DNA from: UBA4575 sp002386945
GTDB taxonomy: Bacteria > Pseudomonadota > Gammaproteobacteria > UBA4575
NCBI GenBank assembly: GCA_943789445.1
Contig: CALSUC010000001.1
Span: 248,001-312,000, forward strand
DNA length: 64,000 nt
Reading direction: 5' to 3'
Position numbers and translations under genes: made by a program. Below the pieces are notes generated by a model that was given only the letters and a program-made list of their open reading frames with translations, did no database searches and had not been told where the DNA came from. Positions 8,741 to 17,497 of this stretch are shown one piece after another (the stretch's first letter is position 1; each line of letters begins with the position of its first letter).

Positions 8741-9334
8741 ATGTCTATTAATGAACTCTTAATTTCAGCATTAAATCGTTATCTGGATTTAGATCCAGAG
8801 CGAGCGAATGCGATCGACTCGATTGATGGTCGCATCATTGCTTTGCGTATTACAGAGTTAGAACTATTGCTGCAGATGGAAGTTAAAAACAAACGCCTGC
8901 AGCTGCCGGTAGATGAGCGTGCTGTAGATGTTGTACTAGAGGTTTCGGTGAAGGTCCTGCCTGATTTATTTTTGCGCGTAGACAGTAATCAGTTAATGCA
9001 ATCTGGCGCCATTACGATTGAAGGCGATGCGCATGTCGCAAGTACTTTTCAACACGCACTGCGACAGATAGAAATTGATTGGACAGGCCTTATCGCCAGT
9101 TATACCGGTGAAGCAGTAGCACATCGGATGGGACAGGGTTTTGATGTCTTACGTGGTTTCATGCATAGGCAACATGACAACTTTAAGCAGGATGTTCGAG
9201 ATCATCTACAAGATAATCTGCACATCTCTGCCGGCGCATCTGAAGTGCAACAGTTCATTCAGGATGTAGACCAATTACGAGCTGATGCCGATAGACTAGA
9301 AGCGCGTATTAAACACCATGAACGTGATCGTTAA
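8741..9334 (+). CDS. ubiJ: Ubiquinone biosynthesis accessory factor UbiJ
   Basis: 197 residues. The N-terminal half is an SCP2-like lipid-binding domain (RIIALRITELELLLQ through the SGAITIEGDAHVA segment), and the C-terminus is a predicted coiled coil (VQQFIQDVDQLRADADRLEA). UbiJ binds ubiquinone intermediates and scaffolds the cytosolic Ubi metabolon together with UbiK, whose gene lies at 25740-25976 in this window. It lies between ubiE and ubiB, the conserved order, and is often misannotated as a sterol-binding domain protein. Confidence 0.92.
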   Translation: MSINELLISALNRYLDLDPERANAIDSIDGRIIALRITELELLLQMEVKNKRLQLPVDERAVDVVLEVSVKVLPDLFLRVDSNQLMQSGAITIEGDAHVASTFQHALRQIEIDWTGLIASYTGEAVAHRMGQGFDVLRGFMHRQHDNFKQDVRDHLQDNLHISAGASEVQQFIQDVDQLRADADRLEARIKHHERDR

Positions 9335-9352
9335 CTGAGACTATATTCTACT

Positions 9353-10918
9353 ATGCGCCTGCTAAGACAGTTTTACCGAATATTTCAGATCAATGTCACG
9401 TTGGTCAAGCATGGCTTGGAAGAAGTCATTTTTGCAGTCCACTTATTTCGTCCGATTCGTTTCCTATTATTACTGATGCCTTGGCATTGGTTTCGTCGTG
9501 TCGATATATCGCATGGTGTGCGCATACGACGAGTGCTGGAAGACTTGGGTCCAATATTTGTTAAGTTTGGCCAAGCGCTTTCAACTCGACGCGACCTGTT
9601 ATCCGATGACATCGCCAATGAATTGGCTAAGCTGCAAGATAAGGTGCCACCTTTTTCTGGTAAAGAAGCAAGAGAGATCATTGAAGAGGCATACGGCAAA
9701 CCAGTCACAGAGATGTTTGCACATTTTGATGAGACCCCATTAGCTGCGGCATCGATTTCACAGGTACATCCTGCGATCCTGCATGATGGGACTGAAGTAG
9801 TCGTTAAAGTATTGCGTCCCGGTGTGCATAAGATGATCAAGCGTGATCTTGAGGTCTTGCATCTGTTGGCCGATTTAGCACATCGCTATTGGCCAGATGC
9901 TCGTCGTCTACGCCCGCGTGAAGTTGTCGATGACTATGAACAGACAATCATGGACGAGTTGGACCTGATCCGTGAAGCGGCTAACGCCAGTATGTTGCGA
10001 CGAAACTTTGAAGATTCTTCAGACCTCTATGTGCCTGAAGTGTATTGGGATTACTGCCGCATCAATGTGTTGGTCATCGAGCGTATTTACGGTATTCCAG
10101 TCAGTAATATTAAGACCTTGAAAGAGAAAGGTATGGACATGAAGAAATTGTCCGACCGTGGCGTGCATATCTTTTTCACCCAAGTCTTCAAACATAATTT
10201 CTTTCATGCCGATATGCATCCGGGCAATATTTTTGTCTCACATGAAACACCAGAGGATCCAAAATATCTAGGCGTTGATTTTGGTATTATGGGTACTCTG
10301 TCACCACGTGATCAGCGTTATCTTGCAGAAAACTTTTTAGCCTTCTTTAATCGGGACTACCGTAGAGTGGCTGAGCTGCATTTGGAGTCAGGCTGGGTGC
10401 CTTCAGAAACTCGCGTCGATCAATTTGAGTCGGCCATTCGTACCGTCTGTGAACCGATCTTCCAGCGTCCAATCAGTCAAATCTCTTTTGGTAACTTACT
10501 CCTAAGGTTATTTCAAACCGCGCGTCGCTTTAATATGGAAGTGCAGCCGCAGCTAGTGTTGTTACAGAAAACCTTATTGAATATTGAGGGTCTAGGTCGC
10601 CAATTAGATCCTGACCTTGATCTTTGGAAGACCGCCAAACCTTTTCTAGAGCGTTGGATGAATGAGCAAGTCGGACCGCGAGCCTTTATTAAAGGGATCA
10701 AAGATAATCTGCCGCAAACGCTAGAGCAATTACCTGAGTTGCCTGGTTTGATTCATCAGTTTTTAAATCAGCAGACTCAAGGCACACCGGCCGCTATTGA
10801 GCAGCAAAAAATCGAAATCGAAAAGTTAAATAAAGAATTGAAAAAGCAACGACGTCTATCGTGGTTGGTCTTGCTGTCTGGCACTCTCGCCGCGACTGCT
10901 GCCTGGTACTACTCATAA
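9353..10918 (+). CDS. ubiB: Ubiquinone biosynthesis regulatory kinase-like ATPase UbiB
   Basis: 521 residues, atypical kinase of the ADCK/UbiB family. The invariant KxGQ motif is KFGQ (71-74) in the N-terminal extension. It is followed by the Ala-rich nucleotide loop AAASISQVH, catalytic-loop-like HADMHPGN and the metal-binding DFG. A C-terminal hydrophobic segment ([20 protein letters not shown]) anchors it in the membrane. UbiB supports ubiquinone synthesis, probably by using ATP to extract lipid intermediates. Third gene of the ubiE-ubiJ-ubiB run, 18 bases after ubiJ. Confidence 0.96.
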   Translation: MRLLRQFYRIFQINVTLVKHGLEEVIFAVHLFRPIRFLLLLMPWHWFRRVDISHGVRIRRVLEDLGPIFVKFGQALSTRRDLLSDDIANELAKLQDKVPPFSGKEAREIIEEAYGKPVTEMFAHFDETPLAAASISQVHPAILHDGTEVVVKVLRPGVHKMIKRDLEVLHLLADLAHRYWPDARRLRPREVVDDYEQTIMDELDLIREAANASMLRRNFEDSSDLYVPEVYWDYCRINVLVIERIYGIPVSNIKTLKEKGMDMKKLSDRGVHIFFTQVFKHNFFHADMHPGNIFVSHETPEDPKYLGVDFGIMGTLSPRDQRYLAENFLAFFNRDYRRVAELHLESGWVPSETRVDQFESAIRTVCEPIFQRPISQISFGNLLLRLFQTARRFNMEVQPQLVLLQKTLLNIEGLGRQLDPDLDLWKTAKPFLERWMNEQVGPRAFIKGIKDNLPQTLEQLPELPGLIHQFLNQQTQGTPAAIEQQKIEIEKLNKELKKQRRLSWLVLLSGTLAATAAWYYS

Positions 10919-10950
10919 GCACACCGCTTCACTAGCTAAGATTATAAATA

Positions 10951-13140
10951 ATGGACGTATCACCAATCCTTGACGGATTAAATAAAGAACAGCGTGACGC
11001 TGTTTCGGCAACGCCAGGGCCAACCCTAGTACTCGCCGGTGCCGGTAGTGGTAAGACGCGTGTGCTAGTGCATCGTATAGCCTGGCTCTGTCAGGTTGAA
11101 AACCTATCGCCCTATAGCTTGCTTGCGGTGACGTTTACCAATAAAGCGGCAGCCGAAATGCGTGCACGAGTCGAGAGCCTGTTAGGCAGTTCACTCAGTG
11201 GTCTTTGGGTAGGCACCTTTCACGGCCTAGCGCATCGCATGCTGCGATCACATCATGAACTAGCCAAGCTACCGCAATCATTTCAGATTTTAGATTCGGA
11301 AGACCAGAAACGCTTGGTTAAGCGATTATTGAAAGGCTTAGAGCTGGATGAAGCCAAATGGCCAGCCAAGCAAATGCAGTGGTTTATTAATGGTCGTAAA
11401 GACGAAGGCCTGCGTGCAGCCGATATTCCTGATGATGGTGATCTGACAACACGGCAGATGGTGCGTGTGTATGCCGCCTATGAAGCCGCTTGCAACCGAG
11501 CTGGTGTAGTCGACTTTGCCGAGCTGTTACTGCGTACTCTTGAGCTATTAAAGAATAATGAAGACCTGCGTCTGCACTATCAGCAACGCTTCCGTCATAT
11601 CTTAGTAGATGAATTTCAAGATACTAACTCGATTCAATATGACTGGCTGAAATTATTGGCCGGTGCTAAAAACCCAATCTTTGCTGTCGGTGATGATGAT
11701 CAATCAATCTATGGTTGGCGTGGTGCACGGATTGAAAATATCTTTTCCTTCAGTAAAGAATACAGCGATACACAGACATTCAGATTAGAACAAAACTATC
11801 GCTCGACCAGCACCATCCTGTCTGCCGCAAACGAACTGATCAGTAATAACCAAGGGCGTCTCGGTAAGAATTTATGGACTGATGGTAACAAGGGCGATTC
11901 GATCAAATTGTACGCAGCCTATAACGAGCAAGATGAAGCGCGTTATGTGATTGAGCGTGTAAAAGAATGGGCTGAAAGTGAGGGTCGCCGGTTTGATGAG
12001 GCAGCTATCTTATATCGATCTAACGCTCAGTCTCGTGTCTTTGAGGAAAACCTCATCAACCATAGAGTGCCTTATCGCATCTATGGTGGTCTGCGCTTCT
12101 TTGAACGTGCAGAGATTAAAGACTGCTTATCGTATCTGCGATTGATGACCAATCATAATGACGACCCAGCTTTTGAACGCATCATTAACCACCCACCACG
12201 AGGGATTGGTGAGCGGACATTACAACTGGTGCGAGACAAGGCACGCACTGAGAGCATACCGATGTGGGATGCGCTGGCGCAGGTCGTTGCAGGCAACACA
12301 CTGGCTGCTAGAGCACAGGGTGCCTTAGCCCAATTCATTACGCTGATTGATAGGCTGGCAGCTGCCAACCAACAATTAGAACTGATTGAACAAGTAGAAA
12401 ATGTAGTCATCAACTCAGGTTTGATTAAACACTTTGAAAAAGACAATAGTGAGAAAGGCCAGTCACGGGTAGAAAACTTAACTGAATTAGTTGAGGCGGC
12501 ACGTGGTTTTCGTCCTTCACCAGAAGACGAAGAAACGATGACGCCATTAGAAAGCTTCCTTGCTAACGCTGCCCTAGAGGCCGGTGAAGGGCAGGCAGCA
12601 AAATGGGAAGACTGTGTTCAGTTGATGACCTTACACGCAGCGAAAGGTTTAGAGTTTCCTCTGGTCTTTTTAGTCGGTATGGAAGAAGGTCTATTCCCAA
12701 GCAGTATGTCTAAAGATGAGCCGGGACGAGTCGAAGAAGAACGTCGTCTATGCTACGTCGGAATTACTAGAGCGCGTGAGCATTTAATGCTGAGTTATGC
12801 CGAAGCACGTCGCCAATATGGCACTGAAAATTATAACCCGCCGTCACGCTTTATTAATGAAGTGCCGGCTGAGTTAATGACTGAGGTTCGTCCGCGTGCA
12901 ATGATTTCACGCCCAGTGACGCCACCAGATGCACGTCAGGCACGATCGACTTCAAAATACCGTGCTGACTCTTCAGAGACAGGTTTAAAAATAGGCCAGC
13001 GCGTATCACATGTTAAATTTGGTGAAGGCGTTATCTTGGATCAGGAAGGTAGTGGTAGTAGTGCACGTGTGAATGTTAAGTTTGCCAGTGCAGGGAGTAA
13101 GTGGTTAGTACTCGCTTACGCTAAGTTAACAAAGCTATAG
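10951..13140 (+). CDS. uvrD: DNA helicase II (UvrD)
   Basis: 729 residues, superfamily 1A helicase. Walker A AGAGSGKT (29-36), Walker B DEFQDTN (about 222-228), GDDDQSIYGWRGA, the QNYRST motif and LMTLHAAKGLEFP (motif V) are in order. The C-terminal Tudor-like segment GQRVSHVKFGEGVIL identifies UvrD rather than Rep. It unwinds DNA in nucleotide-excision and mismatch repair and clears RecA or stalled RNA polymerase. It starts 32 bases after ubiB. No SOS (LexA) operator is evident upstream. Confidence 0.95.
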   Translation: MDVSPILDGLNKEQRDAVSATPGPTLVLAGAGSGKTRVLVHRIAWLCQVENLSPYSLLAVTFTNKAAAEMRARVESLLGSSLSGLWVGTFHGLAHRMLRSHHELAKLPQSFQILDSEDQKRLVKRLLKGLELDEAKWPAKQMQWFINGRKDEGLRAADIPDDGDLTTRQMVRVYAAYEAACNRAGVVDFAELLLRTLELLKNNEDLRLHYQQRFRHILVDEFQDTNSIQYDWLKLLAGAKNPIFAVGDDDQSIYGWRGARIENIFSFSKEYSDTQTFRLEQNYRSTSTILSAANELISNNQGRLGKNLWTDGNKGDSIKLYAAYNEQDEARYVIERVKEWAESEGRRFDEAAILYRSNAQSRVFEENLINHRVPYRIYGGLRFFERAEIKDCLSYLRLMTNHNDDPAFERIINHPPRGIGERTLQLVRDKARTESIPMWDALAQVVAGNTLAARAQGALAQFITLIDRLAAANQQLELIEQVENVVINSGLIKHFEKDNSEKGQSRVENLTELVEAARGFRPSPEDEETMTPLESFLANAALEAGEGQAAKWEDCVQLMTLHAAKGLEFPLVFLVGMEEGLFPSSMSKDEPGRVEEERRLCYVGITRAREHLMLSYAEARRQYGTENYNPPSRFINEVPAELMTEVRPRAMISRPVTPPDARQARSTSKYRADSSETGLKIGQRVSHVKFGEGVILDQEGSGSSARVNVKFASAGSKWLVLAYAKLTKL

Positions 13141-13229
13141 ATCATTGGTTTATTGAAAGTGTGAGCTAGATGAGTACACTTTTGGTAGCACTCAATTAGC
13201 TACATAGTCAGAGAGAGGATTTTCTTCAA

Positions 13230-14330
13230 ATGGAACGCCGTCATTTTTTACGTTATCTAGGGATTGGAGCAGCCAGTGCAGGCATTAGCGCCTGTGGCCA
13301 AGAGAGCAGCACAGCTGCCGCCAGCTGTGAAGAAACAAATCAGGCAACATTTGAATGGAAGATGGTCACAACCTGGCCGAAAAATTTCCCGGGCTTAGGC
13401 ACTGGCGCTGAGTTTCTGGCGCAACAAATCAATGAGATGTCGAATGGCCGCCTGACAGTCAAAGTGTATGGAGCTGGAGAGATTGTTCCTGCCTTTGAGA
13501 GTTTTGATGCCGTTGTTGGAGGTACTGCAGAGATGGGTCATGGCTCAGCGTACTATTGGAAAGGTAAGAATCCAGCCTTCCAATTCTTCTCCACTGTCCC
13601 ATTTGGCATGACTGCAAACGAGATGAATGCTTGGCTTTATCACGGTGGTGGTATGGAGCTGTGGCAACGCGCCTATGAGCCATTTGGTTTGGAGCCTATG
13701 CCTGCCGGTAACACCGGTGTGCAAATGGGCGGTTGGTTCAATAAAGAGATCAATTCTCTGGACGATCTGAGAGGCCTGAAAATGCGTATCCCTGGATTAG
13801 GTGGCGAAGTCCTGCGTTTGGCAGGAGGGACACCGGTTAATGTACCGGGTGGCGACCTATTTATGTCATTAAAAAACGGTGTAATCGATGCAACCGAATG
13901 GGTGGGGCCCTATAACGACCTGGCCTTTGGTCTGCATGACGCCGCTAAATACTATTATTCTCCCGGCTGGCATGAGCCAGGCACAACGTTGGAATGTATT
14001 GTAAATAAAGAGGCGATGGCGCAGTTGCCAGCCGATTTGCAAAGCATTGTGCGCAATGCAGCACGGGTTACTAATGCGAATATGATGCTGGAATATGTTG
14101 CTAAAAATAACGATGCATTAGATGTGTTGATCAATAGACACGGCGTCGAAGTCCGTAGCTTTCCTGACGATGTAATCGAAAAATTACGCGAGTTATCGGC
14201 CCAAGTAGTGGCTGAAGTGGCTGGAAATGATGCATTTTCACAGGAAATTTACGATTCTTACCTAAACTTCTCGAATAAATCAAAGGCTTGGTATCAGCTT
14301 TCGGAACAGGCCTACCTGAATCTACGTTAG
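13230..14330 (+). CDS. TRAP transporter substrate-binding protein (DctP/TakP-like), Tat-type lipoprotein leader
   Basis: 366 residues. The N-terminus ERRHFLRYLG is a twin-arginine motif, followed by a hydrophobic stretch and lipobox ISAC with Cys22, so it is predicted to be a folded-exported lipoprotein anchored on the periplasmic side. FEWKMVTTWPKNFPGLGTGA and the later IPGLGGEVLRLAGG and ATEWVGPYNDL blocks are typical of the TakP-like 2-oxoacid/carboxylate branch. It captures an organic acid for the DctQM permease encoded convergently at 14773-16654. GGGAGGAT-type ribosome-binding signals are absent; AGAGAGGAT lies just before the ATG. The exact substrate is not readable. Confidence 0.9.
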   Translation: MERRHFLRYLGIGAASAGISACGQESSTAAASCEETNQATFEWKMVTTWPKNFPGLGTGAEFLAQQINEMSNGRLTVKVYGAGEIVPAFESFDAVVGGTAEMGHGSAYYWKGKNPAFQFFSTVPFGMTANEMNAWLYHGGGMELWQRAYEPFGLEPMPAGNTGVQMGGWFNKEINSLDDLRGLKMRIPGLGGEVLRLAGGTPVNVPGGDLFMSLKNGVIDATEWVGPYNDLAFGLHDAAKYYYSPGWHEPGTTLECIVNKEAMAQLPADLQSIVRNAARVTNANMMLEYVAKNNDALDVLINRHGVEVRSFPDDVIEKLRELSAQVVAEVAGNDAFSQEIYDSYLNFSNKSKAWYQLSEQAYLNLR

Positions 14331-14450
14331 TCGTTCTGAATCAGGTGATATTGACCAAAGTATTCAATTTAATATCAAATCGACGCCTGCTATACTGGTG
14401 GGATACTAATAAGACTTAAACGTCTAAACGAAACACACGAGGGAGGATCG

Positions 14451-14687
14451 ATGGACGACCTATATACAAAATGGAAAACAATGTGGGATGCCAAAGAGCC
14501 GACCACTCAAATGTTCTTTTTGATCAACGCTATCATTGCGTTAATCATCACTTCTAAGGCATTTTCAAAAAATTCTGAAACAACAACTGCAAAGCGAGCT
14601 GTTACCTTATTTATCGGTATCGCTTACCTAGCGATTGTAATTACGGGTTATTTGCAGCTGGTACCAACGGTATCACCTTACCAATAG
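14451..14687 (+). CDS. Small two-helix membrane protein next to the TRAP genes (unknown)
   Basis: 78 residues with a very strong GGGAGGA ribosome-binding site (14440-14446) before the ATG. Two predicted membrane helices are visible: FFLINAIIALIITSKAF (about 22-38) and AVTLFIGIAYLAIVITGYLQ (about 50-69). They are joined by a short polar loop with KNSETTTAKR. I do not recognise a family. It lies between the TRAP binding protein and the convergent permease genes and is closed by a strong terminator, so it could be an accessory subunit of the transporter or simply an independent small membrane protein. Confidence 0.7.
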   Translation: MDDLYTKWKTMWDAKEPTTQMFFLINAIIALIITSKAFSKNSETTTAKRAVTLFIGIAYLAIVITGYLQLVPTVSPYQ

Positions 14688-14710
14688 CAGCTGGGTTTAA
14701 GCCCAGTGAA

Positions 14711-14738
14711 AAAGACGCGTTTATCGCGTCTTTTTTTT
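14711..14738 (+). terminator. Rho-independent terminator, probably bidirectional
   Basis: AAAGACGCG (14711-14719) and CGCGTCTTT (14725-14733) form a 9-bp stem with a 5-nt loop, followed by a run of T to 14738. A run of A precedes it, so it can also serve the opposing dctM gene. A weaker hairpin, CTGGG/CCCAG (14691-14706), lies just before it. Confidence 0.9.
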
Positions 14739-14772
14739 GCCTGCGATTTAGTAGGCAATCGGCCTAAAAAAA

Positions 14773-16137
14773 CTAAAGCTGATTTGGCAACCAAGTGACT
14801 AAACCCGGCCATTGGCTCAACACCAGCAATGTGAATAATTGGATCAGCACGAACGGGATCACGCCACGATAGAGCTGTTGCGTTGTGAGCTGTGTCGAGG
14901 CCACACCACGCAAATAAAATAGCGCGAAGCCAAAAGGTGGTGTCAGGAAAGAGGTTTGTAGATTAATCGCAATCATAATACCTAGCCAAATCGGATCGAT
15001 GCCCATGGCTAACAAAATAGGGCCGACAATCGGTACCACGACAAAAGTGATCTCGATGAAGTCGAGCACAAAACCAAGCACAAACATCACTAGCATGACC
15101 ACTGCGACTGCCGCCAAAGGCCCGCCTGGCAACTGGGTTAAAAATGCGTGCACCGCATCATCCCCCCCGTAGCCTCGGAACACTAAAGAGAAGATCGAGG
15201 CGCCAATAAAGATCGCAAAGACCATGCAGGTCACCTGCACGGTCGTGCGGCTAGTCTCTTTGATGCAGCTCATATCCAGTTGATCATTGCGCCAAGCCAG
15301 CAGCAGAGCGCCAACGGCACCGACCGATGCCGCCTCAGTAGGTGTTGCCACCCCTGCGATAATCGAGCCGAGTACAGCAATAATTAAAAGTAGTGGAGGG
15401 AATAGCGCATCTAAGGTTTGTTTCCAGTTTAATTTAGACCCTGCATCGTGGCTTGTTGCAGGCACCTGCTCAGGTCGCCACCAGCTAACGAATAATAAAT
15501 ATAAGATGTAAAAGCTGACTAAAAGTAAGCCAGGAAGAATAGCCCCTGCAAATAGATCGCTGACTGATAGAGTCTCTGGCGAAAAGATGCCTTGAGCTAG
15601 CTGTGCTTGTTGATAGGCGTTGCTAAGGACATCGGCGAGCAACACCAAAATAATAGAGGGTGGGATGATCTGTCCGAGTGTCCCTGAGGCACAAATAATA
15701 CCGGCCGATAAACTCGGTGAGTAACCGCGCTTGATCATAGTCGGTAGAGATAACAAGCCCATCGTTACAACTGTGGCGCCAACGATGCCGGTGCTAGCAG
15801 CTAGTAACATACCGACAATAATCACCGATAGGCCTAAGCCTCCACGCAATGAACCGAATAGACCGCCCATGGCATCCAGTAGCCTTTCTGCAATCTTAGC
15901 GCGTTCTAAAACCACGCCCATAAAAATAAATAGCGGTACTGCCATCAAGATCTGATTGGTCATGATGCCGTAGATCCGGCTCGGCAATGCCTGCATCAGA
16001 CTACTATCAAAGCCACCTACAAAATTGCCCAAGGCAGCGAACAATAGGGCTACACCGGCGAGACTAAAGGCAACCGGAAAGCCGCAGAGTAAGACGGCGA
16101 TCACACCAAAGAACATGACAAAGGCTAACCACTCCAT
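14773..16137 (-). CDS. dctM: TRAP transporter large permease subunit (DctM)
   Basis: 454 residues, about a dozen membrane helices, the DctM signature regions MEWLAFVMFFGVIAVLLCGFP at the N-terminus and GTLGQIIPPSIILVLLAD and GVATPTEAASVGA internally. It is the ion-coupled transport channel of a tripartite ATP-independent periplasmic (TRAP) importer driven by the sodium gradient. It starts one base after the dctQ stop, so the two are co-translated. The binding-protein gene that probably partners it lies convergently at 13230-14330, an unusual split, since P, Q and M are more often in one operon. Confidence 0.93.
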   Translation of the reverse strand: MEWLAFVMFFGVIAVLLCGFPVAFSLAGVALLFAALGNFVGGFDSSLMQALPSRIYGIMTNQILMAVPLFIFMGVVLERAKIAERLLDAMGGLFGSLRGGLGLSVIIVGMLLAASTGIVGATVVTMGLLSLPTMIKRGYSPSLSAGIICASGTLGQIIPPSIILVLLADVLSNAYQQAQLAQGIFSPETLSVSDLFAGAILPGLLLVSFYILYLLFVSWWRPEQVPATSHDAGSKLNWKQTLDALFPPLLLIIAVLGSIIAGVATPTEAASVGAVGALLLAWRNDQLDMSCIKETSRTTVQVTCMVFAIFIGASIFSLVFRGYGGDDAVHAFLTQLPGGPLAAVAVVMLVMFVLGFVLDFIEITFVVVPIVGPILLAMGIDPIWLGIMIAINLQTSFLTPPFGFALFYLRGVASTQLTTQQLYRGVIPFVLIQLFTLLVLSQWPGLVTWLPNQL

Positions 16138-16138
16138 A

Positions 16139-16654
16139 CTAACGGCTAACCTTGTTTGTTGGGCGCAATAGCTGCAGTTGATCGATCATGTTGGCGATCA
16201 CTTGTAAGGCTAATAACGCTGGCATCATTGGAATCAGTGTCTTCAGAATAAACACTAAAGGTAGACCGCCCGCTTCTTGTGAGCCTTCAAATAGTCGCCA
16301 GGCGTTGCCTGTGTAATTCCAGCTGATGTAGATTAAGAAACTACAGACAGGGAGCAATAAAAAAATACCACCGAGTAGATTGACCCATGCCTTTTGTCGC
16401 GTAGTGAAATATTGATAAAAGACATCTACGCGTACATGTTGTTCATGTTTTAGGGTGTAGCCTATCGCCAGCATAAACATGAAGCTATGAAAATAGACCA
16501 CGCTTTCTTGCATTGCGATGGAGCCAAAATTGAAGCCATAACGGAGTAAGACAATCGCGAAGGTGGTTAGCACCATGGCTAACACCAGCCATGCAACAAC
16601 GCGACCAGTCCATTCATTTATCTGGTTTAAAAACTGACTGAGTTTATTCAGCAT
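16139..16654 (-). CDS. dctQ: TRAP transporter small permease subunit (DctQ)
   Basis: 171 residues with four predicted membrane helices (about 17-36, 52-70, 95-115, 140-160), the usual DctQ topology. NEWTGRVVAWLVLAMVLTTFAIVLLRYGFNFG at the start and the LGYTLKHEQHVRVDVFY-like segment (here AIGYTLKHEQHVRVDVFY) are family hallmarks. It is the small membrane subunit that holds DctM and docks the binding protein. First gene of the dctQ-dctM pair on the minus strand. Confidence 0.9.
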   Translation of the reverse strand: MLNKLSQFLNQINEWTGRVVAWLVLAMVLTTFAIVLLRYGFNFGSIAMQESVVYFHSFMFMLAIGYTLKHEQHVRVDVFYQYFTTRQKAWVNLLGGIFLLLPVCSFLIYISWNYTGNAWRLFEGSQEAGGLPLVFILKTLIPMMPALLALQVIANMIDQLQLLRPTNKVSR

Positions 16655-16697
16655 AAGATCGAATAGTTCTAAATTAAGTGATGGCTAAGGGCATGCT

Positions 16698-17423
16698 TTA
16701 TAGATCAAGCAGTCTAGCTTTTTCTTCGTTGGATGGTTCAAAGTTACGGCCTTCATAGAAATCAAAAATAGCGGCAACAATCTCAGAGGGCTCATCAATG
16801 ATCTGAATCAGATCTAAGTCTGATTCCGAGATGGTTTTTTCAGCCAAGAGTGACTGTTTAAACCAATCGATTAAGCCAGCCCAGAAACTCGCCTGCACTA
16901 GAATAATCGGAATGCGTCTTGATTTGCCAGTTTGTACTAAGGTTAAAATTTCAGCGAGTTCATCGAGTGTGCCAAAACCACCGGGGAGTACCACGTAGGC
17001 CGAAGCGTATTTTACAAACATCACCTTGCGTGAAAAGAAATGCCTGAAGGTCAGACTGATATCTTGGTAATCATTACCTGATTGCTCATGGGGTAAAGAA
17101 ATATTTAATCCCACGCTGGGTGACTTGCCATCAAAAGCGCCTTTGTTGGCGGCCTCCATAATACCCGGGCCACCACCGCTAACGACGGTGAATCCAGCAT
17201 CGGATAATTCACGCGCGACGGTTTCAGTCAGGGCGTAATAGGGATGGTCTTTTGCAATTCTAGCCGAGCCAAAAATACTGACAGAGGGTGCAATCTTTGA
17301 GAGTCGTTCAAAGCCGTCTACAAACTCGGCAATGATCTGAAAAATCTTCCAGCTCTCGCGGGTTAAGGTGACACCGCTTTCGTCGCCAGTGCTAAAACGA
17401 TGTTCTTGGCTTTTATCTGGCAT
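16698..17423 (-). CDS. LOG-family nucleotide 5'-monophosphate phosphoribohydrolase (TIGR00730-type)
   Basis: 241 residues from the chosen ATG at 17421-17423, which has AAAGGA nine bases upstream. An in-frame ATG pair ten codons earlier (17448-17453) lacks a ribosome-binding site. The family motifs are complete: GGGPGIMEAANKGA (83-96) and PGGFGTLDE (147-155). LOG proteins cleave nucleoside monophosphates at the glycosidic bond (cytokinin-type activation in plants; bacterial AMP/pseudouridine-nucleotide turnover). The old label lysine decarboxylase is wrong for this family. Divergent from polA. Confidence 0.88.
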   Translation of the reverse strand: MPDKSQEHRFSTGDESGVTLTRESWKIFQIIAEFVDGFERLSKIAPSVSIFGSARIAKDHPYYALTETVARELSDAGFTVVSGGGPGIMEAANKGAFDGKSPSVGLNISLPHEQSGNDYQDISLTFRHFFSRKVMFVKYASAYVVLPGGFGTLDELAEILTLVQTGKSRRIPIILVQASFWAGLIDWFKQSLLAEKTISESDLDLIQIIDEPSEIVAAIFDFYEGRNFEPSNEEKARLLDL

Positions 17424-17497
17424 AAATACGTTTTCCTTTGCAATTGTCATCATGATAACGTTGCCGGAGAGTAGTAAACAACACTAAATGAATCCGT

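Noticed and set aside
17451..17453. Upstream ATG as start of the LOG-family gene
   Set aside because: No ribosome-binding site precedes it, whereas the ATG at 17421-17423 has a clear AAAGGA.
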